Positions 34,121 to 47,500 are shown, numbered from the stretch's first letter. The stretch is 64,000 nt of DNA from Vicia villosa (GCF_029867415.1 NW_026705228.1:310001-374000), one strand, 5' to 3'. Made by a program: numbers and translations. The notes: generated by a model from the letters alone, not told the origin.

Positions 34121-35982
34121 TAGCAATTGTTTCTTCCCACAGATCCAGCGTAGCACACTCATGCGAGAACATGACGCACCCTCACATTCCCACCGATAGA
34201 TGCGAGCGACGTCAGATCTGAAGACTGCAAAGGGCATGACCACGGTACACTCTCAAGGACTCTAGCACAACTGATCCAAGCCAGGTTTTACCCAATTTTT
34301 TATTTCTTTTTACGTGACTGTTTGCTCAATTTTTTTTTCATTTTATTTTATTTATTTATTTATTTTTTTTTACTACTTTTATTTATGTTTTTGTTTTATA
34401 ATTTTAACTTTAGTTTTTTTTTTTTATAATTTTATATGTAGAATAATTAGGGTATTTAATTAAGTTTAGGCCAATAAATTTAGGTTTTAATTAATTTTAA
34501 GCTTAAATAATATTAATTAATTTAGGTTTTTCTAGGCTAATAATTTTAGGCTTTTATTAATTTAGGTTTTAATAATTAATTTATAATTTTAGGTTAATTA
34601 ATTTAGATTAATTAGATAATTAGTTTAACTAAGTTTAAGTTAACCTTCAAAGGTTTAGGCAAACCCTATAATTTATCAACAATGTAAGAGTTGTCTATTC
34701 ACTGTAGGTTAACCTTTAGGTTTGCCCATTAGGTTTTAACCTTCAAAGGTTTATCCTTTTAATCAACGCGAATTTCTCTTCTCATCCCATACTCAAGTGT
34801 ATGTCGCATGCCTTTAATTTCAATTGTTTAATTTATTTAAATTTCGCTTCTTGTTATTTATTTATTTTTATTTAAATTATTTTGCCTTTATTTTATTTAA
34901 ATTCTGCCATTTAAATTCTAGAAAAGGTGTATAGGTTGCAATTTTTGTGATGTAATAGTAATTAGGATTCTATTTTCCCGCATTTTATTTTTCCACACTC
35001 CCCCGATTTTTGGTTATGTATCCCCTCCCCGAAGCTTTGTAATAGCGTAGGATAGTTACATTTCCGCACTTTATTTTTCCGCATACTATGACTGCGTGGT
35101 TAGTAAAATAGGGAGTGACAAGACTAATTAATTGAACATAACTCACTAAATTCAAGATAAATTCTCGAACATAATCACATGATTGCTACACACACTCACC
35201 TCTAAGGTAACACCTCTTATGTTGCCTTCAATTTCGATCAAAATAGTCGAGTCCCTCGGATATAGGGATACCTTAGCACATGTTGCCTACGAATTCAAAT
35301 CATCATAGTCCCTCGGAATAAAAGATCATAGTCCCTTAGAGTTGCCTACGATGAAATGATCTCGTCCCTCGATGTTGCCTCAATAAATGATGATAGTCCC
35401 TTCGAATGCTAAGATATCCTTATTGTTGCCTTAAATGACTATTATATCCTTCCCTTAGACTACCTACTCTCTATATTGTAGGGATAGTCTTATAGCGAAC
35501 GATTATCCACGATGACCCGCACATCCAATTGAAAGACTTCCTGCCCTCTTATGGTATGGATAGACCCTTTCGCCCGAAAGACTCAAAGAACACGAAAGAC
35601 AAATTTAGGGTAGGTAGTTCTTAATTGCTTGCTCACAATCAATTCAAACATCCAATACTTTTCACACCTCCTTTCAAAACTATTCAAAACAAGGCTACCC
35701 TTATTTACAAGCTAAAGTCCTTAACGAAATTTTTACTATTCACACACGACACTTTTCAAACAATTCAAACAAACAAGTGAGCTAAGCAATTAAGAGCCCA
35801 TGGATAACCATGGATGCAAATGGTGCCTTACACCTTCCCTTTGTATAACCTACCCCCCGAACTCAAAATCTTTCAAAGGTCTTTCCTGTTCTTTTTGCCT
35901 TTCCAATTGGATAAAATAAAAGTCGGTGGCGACTCTTGCTATTCGCACATTTCGATAAAGTCAGTTCACCGTATTACAAAAC

Positions 35983-36000
35983 TGGCGACTCTGCTGGGGA
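35983..36000 (+). other. Primer binding site of element C
   Basis: TGGCGACTCTGCTGGGGA, four bases after the LTR end. Identical to A and B. Confidence 0.85.
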
Positions 36001-37537
36001 TACTTAAAAAGAGGGGTTACCTTAGAGTTTAGTTCACTTTAATAATTGTTTGTTTTGATTGCTTTAGCTTTCAAGGTTGTTTGGGGCATTTGAATGGAAG
36101 ATGAATCCTATACCCGGATTCGAGTGCACCATAAGATAGGAAGTGGCATAGTCATGGCGACCTCTCTTGTGCATGCTTGGGATTGGTCAATATGAGAGTT
36201 CACGCTTAAGTTAGGCCTCTATGGGTGTTTGCATGCCTCTTTTGCATGAGAGAGGTTCGTGTGGATATCTATAGGTGAGTCGGAGCTTAAGGACCTTTAG
36301 TCACCTTTAACCCATCTTGGCCTTTAGGAACGTAGTGGGGGGACTACTCTTGATGTATGTTAAGGGCATAGTCGCTACCCGATACTACAACTCAGATAGG
36401 TTCTCTCTCAAAGTATCATTGCGTGGTATGCATGTACCATGTTCGAGGGTGCTTTGGAGGGGCTGACAATTCTGAGTAACTTGGTAGAACCCGTTGCTGA
36501 TATCATCCTTATCCTTAGAGGTACCTTTGGGGAAGGGTAGTTACTTGGTCATACTTCATGCAAGCCTTTAAACCTAAGGACTCTTGTGTGACTTGTTTGT
36601 TATCTAACCTTTCTATTTCCTTGCAGGATTTTCTTGTAGGACATCTCGTCCTCATTACCTTATGCTTTAACCTTTTATTTCCTTGCAGGATTTGCCTGTA
36701 AGACATCTCATTCTTATGACCTTATGCTTTACCTAATGCACTGCATTCACATGACATCATGACATCATAAGCATAACATGATTTAACTAACCCTTTCAAG
36801 GATCTTAGGAATTTAGGGCGCACAATTTCTGGCGCTCTTATCAAGGACTGAATTCCTATCAAGGGGCAAGAGGATTTATTTTCCGCTAGCCACGTACCTT
36901 CCAATCCAGAGACCCAGTACCTATCAAGGGGCAAGAGGATTTATTTTCCTCTAGTCATATGCTTTCAGATTCAAAAGTACAAGTATCCTGAATCAGAGGC
37001 TATGACCCACTGGATATGGTGAGCTTGATTCTCAAAGAAAGGCATTCAAAAACAAAAGTCAGAATTCTTCAGACAAAGACGCGACTAAACCATTTTCTAA
37101 TATCGCTAACTAAATTCCCAAAGATCCTTGAAAGGATTGCATTTGCATTCATAACATCACATAAAACTAACTTTTCCTTTCAGGTCGACCAACTGGTCAG
37201 ACAAATACCATCAACGAGTCAATCCTAATCAGATGAACATTCTGGAAGCTTGACCCCAGACTTCTGAAACATTCCAATCAGATATACATTCCGGAAGCTC
37301 GAACCCGGGACATTCTGAAGATTCCAAAAAGATGAACATTCTGGAAGCTTGACCCCCATACTTCTGAAACATTCCAATCAGATATACATTCCAGAAGCTC
37401 GAACCCCTGACATTCTGAAAGTTCCTATCAGATGAACATTTCGGACGCTCGAATCTCGAATGCTCTGAATCTCTACACCAGTTCCACAACAACAACGCAA
37501 GCCAGATGCACCTAAGCGTCAATTCACTAAAATCAAA
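36001..37537 (+). other. Element C leader with short tandem repeats
   Basis: Non-coding. The part around 36100-36130 (ATCCTATACCCGGATTCGAG) matches the element D leader (51628 onward). Repeats: two copies of about 64 bp with TTTCCTTGCAGGATTT (36610-36735), two copies of about 75 bp with ATCAAGGGGCAAGAGGATTT (36850-36960), and two copies of an about 107 bp dimer with GAACATTCTGGAAGCTTGAC (37232-37450). No ORF1 is present. Confidence 0.7.
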
Positions 37538-37792
37538 ATGTCGTCGGCTCAAGCATTACAACACCTGTTGAAGATCAGATTGATTACTCTGAGGGATGCT
37601 CCTAAGAATTCTAACGCCTCCGCTCCTGGCTATAAACTCAATGCGAGGTGCGCGTACCATTCCAACATTCCTGGACATTACACAAACAATGGCTGGACAT
37701 TGAGGAATAAGATTCAAGATCTAATCGATTATCGGGAAATCAGATCCAACTCTCCTGAAAACTCCTGTGATAATCACCACTCCTATGACTAG
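37538..37792 (+). pseudogene. Element C gag C-terminal relic
   Basis: An 84-codon remnant similar to the last part of element A gag: SQALQHLL-like start, APGYKLNARCAYHS, GHYTN and KIQDLID. The knuckle has lost its final Cys (replaced by a G-W segment), so it cannot be a working nucleocapsid. Nothing of the gag core is left upstream and no protease follows. Confidence 0.82.
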
Positions 37793-38123
37793 TCATGACA
37801 AGACTGATTGACGTCTAGATGGATGAACTGTTGGATCATTAGATCTACTTTCATTTGCATATTTGTTTTTTGTTTGTTTAAACATTTGTCTTACGATAGA
37901 CATTATCTGTCTTAATAATCATCATCAGTGCATTGCATATGTTTGTCTTGAATAATTTATTTCGCTATTACTCATTTTAAATTGCGTCTTTACTTTGCAT
38001 ATGTTTTATAATACTCAACTTCTGCTAAAGTTGTATACCTCTTGAGGGAGGATGACGAAAACGATACCGCAGCCTCATACAGTATGCTTTTGAGCGGACT
38101 ATGCTGACGATGTACAGGCATTG
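37793..38123 (+). other. Element C 3' UTR, first part
   Basis: Non-coding, collinear with element A 9560-9860 (for example GTTTGTTTAAACATT and GATGACGAAAACGATACC). It ends at the solo LTR insertion. Confidence 0.7.
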
Positions 38124-40849
38124 TGTAACACCCCAAATCTACCCCAAACATTTATGCGGAAAAATCAGAGTATAAAAATTCTCAACAGAATCAGGATGTC
38201 ACACATTCAACATAAACATAAACCTGTCATGATTTTTAAACTAATACATAACACTATCAGGATTGGAGTGAACAAACTCATAACATATATCTCAACTTTT
38301 GAATAACATAGTATTCATAGCATAACCCAAACTCTGGTTCAACATGCAACAGATTCACGATGATTCAACAATAATTACATAACATCTTTTGAATCATAAA
38401 AAGAAACAATACAAACAGATCCTCAAATACATCATAAGGTTCAATAAGCAAATAACAACATCAAGCAAGTGTTCATTTCCCCCCAAGTGCTACGTATCAG
38501 AGCAATGACACCCAAAACTCAACTATAAGCGGAAACAGCTACTCATCTGGATTACCTGCACGTTACCCACGTGGAGGCAACATTCAAACAGAAAGGGTGA
38601 GATATCAAACTATATAAATAAGATTATGATAAATCATATATTAGGTGATGAATATAAATGAACCACCGTTTCACACAACATCAACATAAACAACACAAAG
38701 AACATCATCAAAGAATAGTCTTGATATCAACACATCGGCATCTTCAACAAATCAACACATAAGCATCACAGTGCATGGACAACAACTTCAACCAACAAGA
38801 ACCAACAAAGACTCGAATGCGACTCAACTATGCATATGCATGTGGTACCATTGGAGTAAAACTCCCAACTTAGAACATTGCCAGTAATTCCGAGGCATAA
38901 GGCAAAGCCTTTAACACGGTCACATATCAACATCACACCGTTCAACTTTATGTTATGCTATGCTATGCGCAAACATACAACGGCCACGATTCGACAACGA
39001 AACAACGATATAACAACAACACAACAACGATCACATATCAACAATCACACCGTTCCACTTTAGCCAAAGGCTCACAACACAACTTATCAATTCATAGCAT
39101 TATATACACAATATCAGAATTTGCTATAATTCACACTATGAGGCTACCCACAGAACAATGCACAATAATAATCATATTGACAATCACAACATCATTCGCA
39201 ACAAATGCATCCAAACTCAAACCATAACTTTCGGTTAATTCGCAAAATAATCACAATATGTCAATATATAAAGTAAACCAAATCGACTTCGATTTATCAT
39301 CTAACTCAATTAGAAATGATGCTAATTATCAATACCACATCATTGACATAGCAACATATTATTCTCAATTTAATTATTCAACCAAAACACAATTACGGTC
39401 AATTCATAAAATATCACAATTTCAACAAAATAACACTACCACGTTAATCTACTAATTAAATTTAACTACCACGTATATTTTTATCAAATTCCGAACAACT
39501 AATTATACCGTTTAATTCAGTTATTTAAGTCAAATGGGACTGTTGGAAGTTATATAAAAATATCTCTGTTCTATTTGTACACTATTCTATTTCAAATTTC
39601 TTAATATTTCTACTAGTTTCTATTATACTCTCATTTTATACTACTCATTATATATTCTAATATAAACTATTATCTATTATATATATAAAAGTTTATTACA
39701 TAAACAGTATATATATATAATAGGATTCCACCAAACAATAACAGTATATACAAAATTGAAGAAATGGGACCCAAGACCATGGCTTGTGCCTCCGCCCCGT
39801 CGGTATAACGGCGTACGTCTTCAGCCCAATGTTCATTCATTAATTACCCTTACTTATTTCCATTTCTATCCATTTGTAGCTACCACTATATTATCCTTTA
39901 ATAATAGTGAGTAACATGGAGCAAACATGGCATATATATAATCAGTAACGAAAACAACATGAAAGCAACATAATTGAAAATATGGTCCCAGCATAAAATG
40001 TAGTAGATTAAAATGCAGAGTGATATAGCTTTAATGAGTTACTTTATTTCCATCCTCTTATCTATATCTCTTAAATAATAATATGAAACATTGAAAAAGA
40101 GAACATGGCACACGTTGAAGACAGCAACAAAACCAAAAGCACAGAAGGCGTACAACATAAAACGAAGATGAAAACAAAATTAACACAACACAATCACAAT
40201 TTATACCCTAAACCCACATAAAATTCATCATACTCTCATTTAGGTAGTAAGAATCCCCCCTTACCTTAGATTGAGTGCAGCTCTAAGAAGTTTCAATGAA
40301 AAATTGAAGAAAAATTGCACTTTAGAGCAACACTTTTGGATCCCCTTTCTCCTCATCACAAACCCTAGTCTCCTTTCTTTACTTTTCTTTTTCACCTTTT
40401 CGGTTCTCTCTTTCTCTCTATCTATGTTTCTATTTTATTTTATTTATTTTAAATGGCAAAAGAGACCACCACCACCTAATGGGCCCAACAAAAGACACAC
40501 CCTTAACACTTAGAAATATCATTAATTAAACTCAAAATTTATTCTACTCTTAATAAAAAAAAATAATACTTCAACTTAAATATCATTAAAATAAAATATT
40601 ATTATTTAATATACCGACTGAATACTCTGTGTCTCACATTTCCGGTCTAAACTTAATTATTCAGAAAATTCCCAAAACGCTAAATATTAACTCATTAATA
40701 TTTCTAATACTAAAAATATTAAAATTATCGATTAAATGTCGATCTGCTATCCCGAACTAATACCGACTAAATCGTCCCAAAATGCAAAAATTTCAGAAAA
40801 CATCACAAATGTCTAAATTAAGCAAATAATTATTTTTCCGGGCGTTACA
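38124..40849. mobile_element. Solo LTR E, 2.7 kb, inside element C
   Basis: A TG...CA segment of 2,726 bp flanked by CATTG (38119-38123 and 40850-40854). It starts TGTAACACCCCAAATC and ends CCGGGCGTTACA, so its two ends are near inverted repeats. There is no primer site, gag or pol, only short random ORFs. A single LTR left by recombination is the simplest reading; ends of this form are common in legume chromovirus-like LTRs. A promoter/leader-like part (pyrimidine-rich, AAG/GTAAGG) near 40250-40440 on the minus strand suggests minus orientation, but I am not sure. Confidence 0.82.
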
Positions 40850-40854
40850 CATTG

Positions 40855-42286
40855 TTTCAATTCCTAAACAGCGGAGATATAAGGATGTTAATCCCTCGTC
40901 AACCCTTCTTGAGCCTAAGGAGTAGAAGTTTTCTTTCACGTGCAAATTAAAACCCTTGATCATAACCTGGGGCAGGGTAGTTTTCAGTTAATTTGGTTGT
41001 GCATTCTATTTTAAGAGAATCATTCAGTACACCTTTCAACAAAGGTTTCAATCACAAACGTTCATCTGCACACATCAAAGAAGTGTTGGAGATGTCAATC
41101 AAAAGCCAATGATGGTTCATCAATCATTAAGTAAGGCAGTCAATACCTTTCAAAAAAAATGATGAAAAACATACATACAAAGAAAAGCCTGCTAAGTCAA
41201 AAAAAAATCAAAAAGAAGACTTAGGCAAAAATCAAGGCATCCCGCTGACTGTAAGCTCAGAATTGACAGTTCAGGCAAAAGTTAGGGATATCAAAAAGAT
41301 GAAAAAAGAATAGTCAATAAATTCCTGAACAACACAATGTTGTGACTACCCAAAGGAAGATGTGACTGCCATCTCAAAAGTTCTTTTTGCTTGTGAACCA
41401 TCATCATTATCAAAGGTGCAAATCCAAAAGTCTCTGGGAACCTGAATGCATAAGTTGAAGAGGGATGGGTATAAATAAAGTTTTTGAGCCATTATCCTTT
41501 ATTTTAAACCGTGAACCAAGCCACGTTACAACCATTGAAAGTCCTAACTGAAGCATGGTTAGTTCGAAAGCATACTGTCATCAAAAGGGGTATCCCAACT
41601 CCTTTAGGTTTACCAAAAATAATGAGTTGATATTTCATTTTTACCAACGTCACGCTGTTACAAATATTATGTCTTTACAAATATCGCGCTTTTACATCTC
41701 TTGTTTTAATGTTTTTCAAAAACTCAAGACAGACGTATGCATTGCATCTCATGAATTCATTATTAAACATATTTTGCTACATAATTTCAAATGTTAGCAT
41801 CAGGAAGAATTTGCACATGGTATGGCTAATGACTCAAAGTTATCCAGACTAACACAGATTACTCCCAGAAGCAATGTCTCCTACATATACAAGGGGCATG
41901 GCACGTTTTGCCCAATCAATCTGGGGCAATAAAGTCAAGATTCGAAGAATCTCTCAAATGCCAAACAGTCAAAGGCATGCATCCCAAGTGGATTTCAAGC
42001 CATTTCCAAATTAATCTGGGGCAATCAAGTCAAGATTCCAAGAATCTCTCAAATGACCAACAGTCAAAGGCATATATCCCAAGCGGATTTCAAACTATTC
42101 CCCCGATCAATCTGGGGCAATCCAGACAAGATTTCAAGAATATCTCAAGGATGCCAAAACAATCAGGGGCATGTATCCAAGTAGATATGGAGCTACTTCT
42201 CAACCAACATAGGACATTGTCTTGGGCCTATGATTACTAGGGGCATATCGCCCATAGTGCACATCTCATAAAGTCCTCGCGAGGTG
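40855..42286 (+). other. Element C 3' UTR, middle part
   Basis: Non-coding. Collinear in part with element A 9860-10980 (GTTAATCCCTCGTCAACCC, CATCCCGCTGACTGTAAG). At about 41915-42200 there are three diverged copies of a 90-100 bp unit with AATCTGGGGCAAT...AAGTCAAGATT. No gene. Confidence 0.65.
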
Positions 42287-43120
42287 TGTAACACCCTGGA
42301 TTTCCGCTTACCCCGCGGGGCTTCCGGCCTACCAAGCATGTCGCCAGCTTAATCAATAATCCCCCCTAGGTCCGCTTATCGGCCGCCCAGGAAATATTGT
42401 TTTTGCCTCCCGCAGGAATCGAACCATGTACCTAGGGGTTAAGTACATATTCATAGCAATTCCTGCTACCAAATGAGCTACTAGCTCAAGTGGTAGCAGG
42501 AATTGCTATGAATATGTACTTAACCCCTAGGTACATGGTTCGATTCCTACGGGAGGCAAAACCAATATTTCCTGGGCAGCCGATAAGCGGACCTAGGGGG
42601 AATTATTGATTAAGCTGGTGACATGCTTGAGCTCAATTGGTAGCAGGAATTGCTATGAATATGTACTTAACCCCTAGGTACATGGTTCGATTCCTGCGGG
42701 AGGCAAAAACAATATTTCCTGGGCAGCCGATAAGCGGACCTAGGGGGATTATTGATTAAGCCGGTAACATGCTCGGTTGGCCGACACGGTTGATGCGTGC
42801 AGCGGATATCGGGGTGTTACATTAAAAGGCGCCTTTTAATGTAACACCCTGGATTTCCGCTTACCCCGCGGGGCTTCCGGCCTACCAAGCATGTCACCAG
42901 CTTAATCAATAATCCCCCCTAGGTCCGCTTATCGGCTGCCCAGGAAATATTGTTTTTGCCTCCCGCAGGAATCGAACCATGTACCTAGGGGTTAAGTACA
43001 TATTCATAGCAATTCCTGCTACCACTTGAGCTAGTAGCTAGGGGGGATTATTGATTAAGCCGGTAACATGCTCGGTTGGCCGACACGGTTGATGCGTGCA
43101 GCGGATATCGGGGTGTTACA
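42287..43120. mobile_element. Foldback-like element F with tRNA-like arms
   Basis: 834 bp bounded by TGTAACACCC...GGGTGTTACA and flanked by AGGTG (42282-42286 and 43121-43125). Two direct copies share these ends: unit 1 at 42287-42821 (535 bp) and unit 2 at 42840-43120 (281 bp, internally deleted). Between them is an 18 bp perfect palindrome, TTAAAAGGCGCCTTTTAA. Unit 1 has two long inverted arms (about 42330-42470 against 42490-42625) and a second copy of the right arm (42628-42760). Each arm carries a B-box (42415-42425 minus; 42537-42547 and 42684-42694 plus; 42968-42978 minus) with an A-box-like TAGCTCAAGTGG before it. No ORF or primer site. Neither a standard MITE nor a standard solo LTR. 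Confidence 0.8.
42482..42560 (+). other. tRNA-like arm of element F (best copy)
   Basis: A-box-like TAGCTCAAGTGG (42482-42493) and B-box GGTTCGATTCC (42537-42547) are about 43 bases apart, which fits Pol III spacing, and are followed by CGGGAGGCA. Similar in layout to the head of a tRNA-derived SINE. A tRNA cloverleaf is only partial. Confidence 0.6.
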
Positions 43121-43125
43121 AGGTG

Positions 43126-44532
43126 AATCTTTCCAAAGTTCCTACTAAATGGGGGAAAATCTATGCAAGTCCAGTTTGACATCTTGATCAACATTCAGTG
43201 GCGTGTCCTAATTAAATCCAGGAATGGTAGTTACTATAATACTGGGGGCAACTTTCAAGACATCCACGTCTCCCCACAAAGCCGGTTTCACAAAATCATA
43301 TCCCCACAGAGTAATCACTAAGAAGATACCTTCAAATACTCTCATCTCGACAAAGACATGGCTCCCCAACAGAGTTTACATCTTCAACATTACCGTTTCT
43401 CCAACGCTTTGCTCTTCTCCAACATGGTTTACAAATATCTTTTATTCCCAATCAGGGTACATCAGGTTACTGATCATCCCCAAGCAAGAATCATAAATTC
43501 CCAGCTGAGCATCTCCAAGAAAAGATCAAAACATCAAACTCACAATGACATAGAGATTTATCTTCTCAATCAAGATGCTTCGAGTAACATAAATCATAGC
43601 CATACATCATATACATCACATGCATATTCATACACTGCAGGCGGTTATAATTCATACATAACATACAAAGCGTCCCATTTAATTTTGAGAACTCCATCTC
43701 ATTCATTACATACATCATAAACATTGCAGAAAACTAACATTGTTACCAAGTGAATATGTGACAGGTACATTACAAAGATTCGAATCCTATTCAAAGCAAA
43801 GCCTAACACACGGCCTTCCAGACATCTACGGATGCAAATTGGATTAGTCTAACGCACGACTTATTCATCAACCTAACGCACGGTTTTCCAGACATCTAAG
43901 GATGCAGTTGAGAACAGCCTAACACACGGCCTTCCAGACATCTACGGATGCAAATTGGATTAGTCTAACGCACGACTTATTCATCAACCTAACGCACGGT
44001 TTTCCAGACATCTGAGGATGCAATTGAGAATAGTCTAACGCACGATTTATCCTTCAACCTAACGTACGGTTTTCCAGACATCTACGGATGCAAATTGGAT
44101 TTAGTCTAACGCACGACTCATCCTTCAGCCTAACGCACGGCCTTCCAGACATCTACGGATGCAAATTGGATTTAGTCTAACGCACGACTCATCCTTCAAC
44201 CTAACGCACGGTTTTCCAGACATCTGCTGATGCAAACTAGACCCGGCCTAACGTACGACTCAACCTAAGTCTATCTCTCAGAAACTGTCTAACGTATGAC
44301 GTATTCTGACTCTCAAAACTATCAAATTGGATGGCATATTTAAGCCCATCTCCAATAAACTTTCCCTCAAGGCCTGGATGGCATCTTTAAGCCCATCTCC
44401 GACAAGAGTCCCTACTTCAGCTAGGGCAAATTTCCGGGTATTCTAGTGTTCAATCATCTTCCACCTTCAGATACCGACTGGCATACAAACCACTCTACAT
44501 CTTCAGGTTTAAGATAATTGAACAGGGGCAGC
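43126..44532 (+). other. Element C 3' UTR, last part
   Basis: Non-coding up to the 3' LTR. It contains a tandem array (43800-44300) and a purine-rich end GAACAGGGGCAGC at 44518-44532, identical to that of element A. Confidence 0.7.
43800..44300 (+). repeat. Tandem array in the element C 3' UTR
   Basis: About seven half-units of 60-70 bp, each with CCTAACGCACGG, CCAGACATCTACGGATGCAA and, in alternate units, GTCTAACGCACGACT. Two alternating subtypes give a higher-order period near 130 bp. The CATC/GATG pair around TACG, TAAG or TGAG is kept in nearly all units. Confidence 0.85.
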
Positions 44533-47500
44533 TGTCATACCCCAAAATTTGCCCACTACAGTTTTATACTCAAGCTCATGTGAATATCAGAGTCTCAACA
44601 CTTGATTGAATATGCACTCTCCTAAACAAACAACCCACAACTAGGGTTTTTGTTTCTCTTCAAGAAAAAAATCATTTTCTGACAATTCAAGTGGACCTCA
44701 TAACCTCTCATATGATTCAAAGTATCCTCACCCCAATTTTCGAGCTCTGATTCCTAAGATTACTCAATCAACAGCTCAAATAGTCAACAGTCGCCTATTT
44801 TGACCTAAAAGTCAACTGTGGTCAAAGTACAGTCAAAATTCCTGATTTTTGGTCAACATCAACATTTTAATGTTATATTCATCATTTTATCAAGAATTGA
44901 TCATGATTCATCAAGAAAAGCTCCAAAATCATCAAAAGCCTGAGTTTCTAAATTAGGGTTTTCTAGGAGAAAGTCAATCAAACTTTGACCAGTCATAACT
45001 TTCACATGGAACATCCAAAATTTTCCATCCAAATCTCAATTTGAAGGAAATTGAATTTTCTACAACTTTGTATCTCACATGCGAAGTCTTAAAATGCTTC
45101 ATTTGAGAGATATGGGTCAAAACATCATAGGTCCTTTTCAAAAGTCAACCAGAAATCATCTTTTTCAAAAGAGCACACTGGGAGCATGGAAAATTATTTT
45201 GACACGGGACCAAAAAATCTTGTTAGAGGACTCTTCAAGGTTTCTAAGAGGTACAAGAACACTAAAAAAGGTGGGAAATTGAGCAAGATAAGAATCGCAC
45301 AAGTTGGGCAAAAATCTGAGAAATGCTTGAAACTATAATTGACAAAATTCACGTTTTGAGTATTGGGCCCATATTCTTCTATTACCCACGTGATTTTGAG
45401 GTCATGCAAGGCCCAAAAATCATTTGATACATATTTTATGATTTTTATTATGTTTTATTTTGGATTTATTCATATAAATTCAATTTAAGTCAAATAAAAT
45501 CAAAATAAAATAAAATCAAATAATGCAATTGATACCATTCATTGAATCAAGGCTAATTCACATCATAAGGCAAAATAACACGTGAAGAAAGTTGGAAAAT
45601 AGATCCAAACCCAAAATTAGAAAGATTTAATGTAAAATCTTCTCAAATTTCTACATCATCTAATTGCCTCAATCTTAAGCCATGTCTCTAACCTAATTCT
45701 TCACATATAAATAGCCGAGTCATTTACAAGAAGAGAGGACGAAAATTAGGTGGAAAATATTAGGGTTTCTAAGTTACAAAACTTCAAGAAGCTAGGGCAC
45801 GCAAGATAATCCTCCATCGCTACTTTCGATCCATACAATCAGTCCAATTGACTCCTGGGGCATCAAAGGATAATTTATAGGAGGTCTCAGCCATTAAACG
45901 GAAGCTCCAACGTGCAGGACGTGATTCACCATTATTGAGATTAGCCACAAAATTTCGTAGTGAACGGGAAGAAGAGGCGTAGCAGAACCGTAGCTATTAT
46001 GGGCAATAATTATGTTGAAGATGATGAATAGTAGAATAGGCCTTGGACGACGCATGCAGCTTCTCAATTGGTTGGTCAGCGGTTCAACGAATCTCTCTCC
46101 TCCACTCATTCGTTCGTCAACCCTCTTGTGGGCCCATTCTGACTGCTTTGACTTTTCCCCACTAACTTTTTATCTTTCATATTTGTTGTTTTTTTGCCAT
46201 ATTATTAACATAGTTGCAGCGCAGTGTGAGTGGCAGGAGGAGTAAGCTTTTCTCAAAAGGGGGTTGGTTCGATTCCCAGCGTCCTATAATTATTTTTAGC
46301 AATTGTTTCTTCCCACAGATCCAGCGTAGCACACTCATGCGAGAACATGACGCACCCTCACATTCCCACCGATAGATGCGAGCGACGTCAGATCTGAAGA
46401 CTGCAAAGGGCATGACCACGGTACACTCTCAAGGATTCCAGCACACCTGATCCAAGCCAGGTTTTAACCAATTTTTTATTTCTTTTTACGTGACTGTTTG
46501 CTCTATTTTTTTCATTTTATTTTATTTATTTATTTATTTTTTTTTACTACTTTTATTTATGTTTTTGTTTTATAATTTTAACTTTAGTTTTTTTGTTTTA
46601 TAATTTTATATGTAGAATAATTAGGGTATTTAATTAAGTTTAGGCCAATAAATTTAGGTTTTAATTAATTTTAAGCTTAAATAATATTAATTAATTTAGG
46701 TTTTTCTAGGCTAATAATTTTAGGCTTTTATTAATTTAGGTTTTAATAATTAATTTATAATTTTAGGTTAATTAATTTAGATTAATTAAATAATTAGTTT
46801 AACTAAGTTTAAGTTAACCTTCAAAGGTTTAGGAAAATCCTATAATTTATCAACAATGTAAGAGTTGTCTATTCACTGTAGGTTAACCTTTAGGTTTGCC
46901 CATTAGGTTTTAACCTTCAAAGGTTTATCCTTTTAATCAACGCGAATTTCTCTTCTCATCCCATACTCAAGTGTATGTCGCATGCCTTTAATTTCAATTG
47001 TTTAATTTATTTAAATTTCGCTTCTTGTTATTTATTTATTTTTATTTAAATTATTTTGCCTTTATTTTATTTAAATTCTTCCATTTAAATTCTAGAAAAG
47101 GTGTATAGGTTGCAATTTTTGTGATGTAATAGTAATTAGGATTCTATTTTCCCGCATTTTATTTTTCCATACTCCCCCGATTTTTGGTTATGTATCCCCT
47201 CCCCGAAGCTTTGTAATAGCGTAGGACATTTACATTTCCGCACTTTATTTTTCCGCATACTATGACTGCGTGGTTAGTAAAATAGGGAATGACAAGACTA
47301 ATTAATTGAACATAACTCACTAAATTCAAGATAAATTCTCGAACATAATCACATGATTGCTACACACACTCACCTCTAAGGTAACACCTCTTATGTTGCC
47401 TTCAATTTCGATCAAAATAGTCGAGTCCCTCGGATATAGGGATATCTTAGCACATGTTGCCTACGAATTCAAATCATCATAGTCCCTCAGAATAAAAGAT

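Larger units (their letters stand above)
32357..35978 (+). repeat. Element C 5' LTR
   Basis: 3,622 bp, starting TGTCATACCCCAAAATTTTC and ending CCGTATTACA. Contains a strong TATA box (33530-33537), three CGTAGC hexamers with GCTAC (33767-33818), a tRNA-like module (about 34036-34115), a very AT-rich part (34300-34660), a series of AGTCCCTCG/TTGCCTACGA phrases (35240-35400) and a primer-site-like TGGCGACTCT (35927-35936). Short ORFs are non-coding. Confidence 0.95.

Noticed and set aside
33836..34243. Short ORFs on both strands repeated at 46012-46419
   Set aside because: Copies within the two LTRs of element C, overlapping each other on opposite strands, without protein features.
42287..43120. 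A Cassandra TRIM
   Set aside because: Termini are similar, but I see no 5S rRNA-like promoter sequence; the internal boxes are tRNA-like.
42287..43120. An ordinary MITE
   Set aside because: The 5 bp duplication and TG...CA ends fit an integrase product better than common MITE superfamilies, and the unit is directly repeated.
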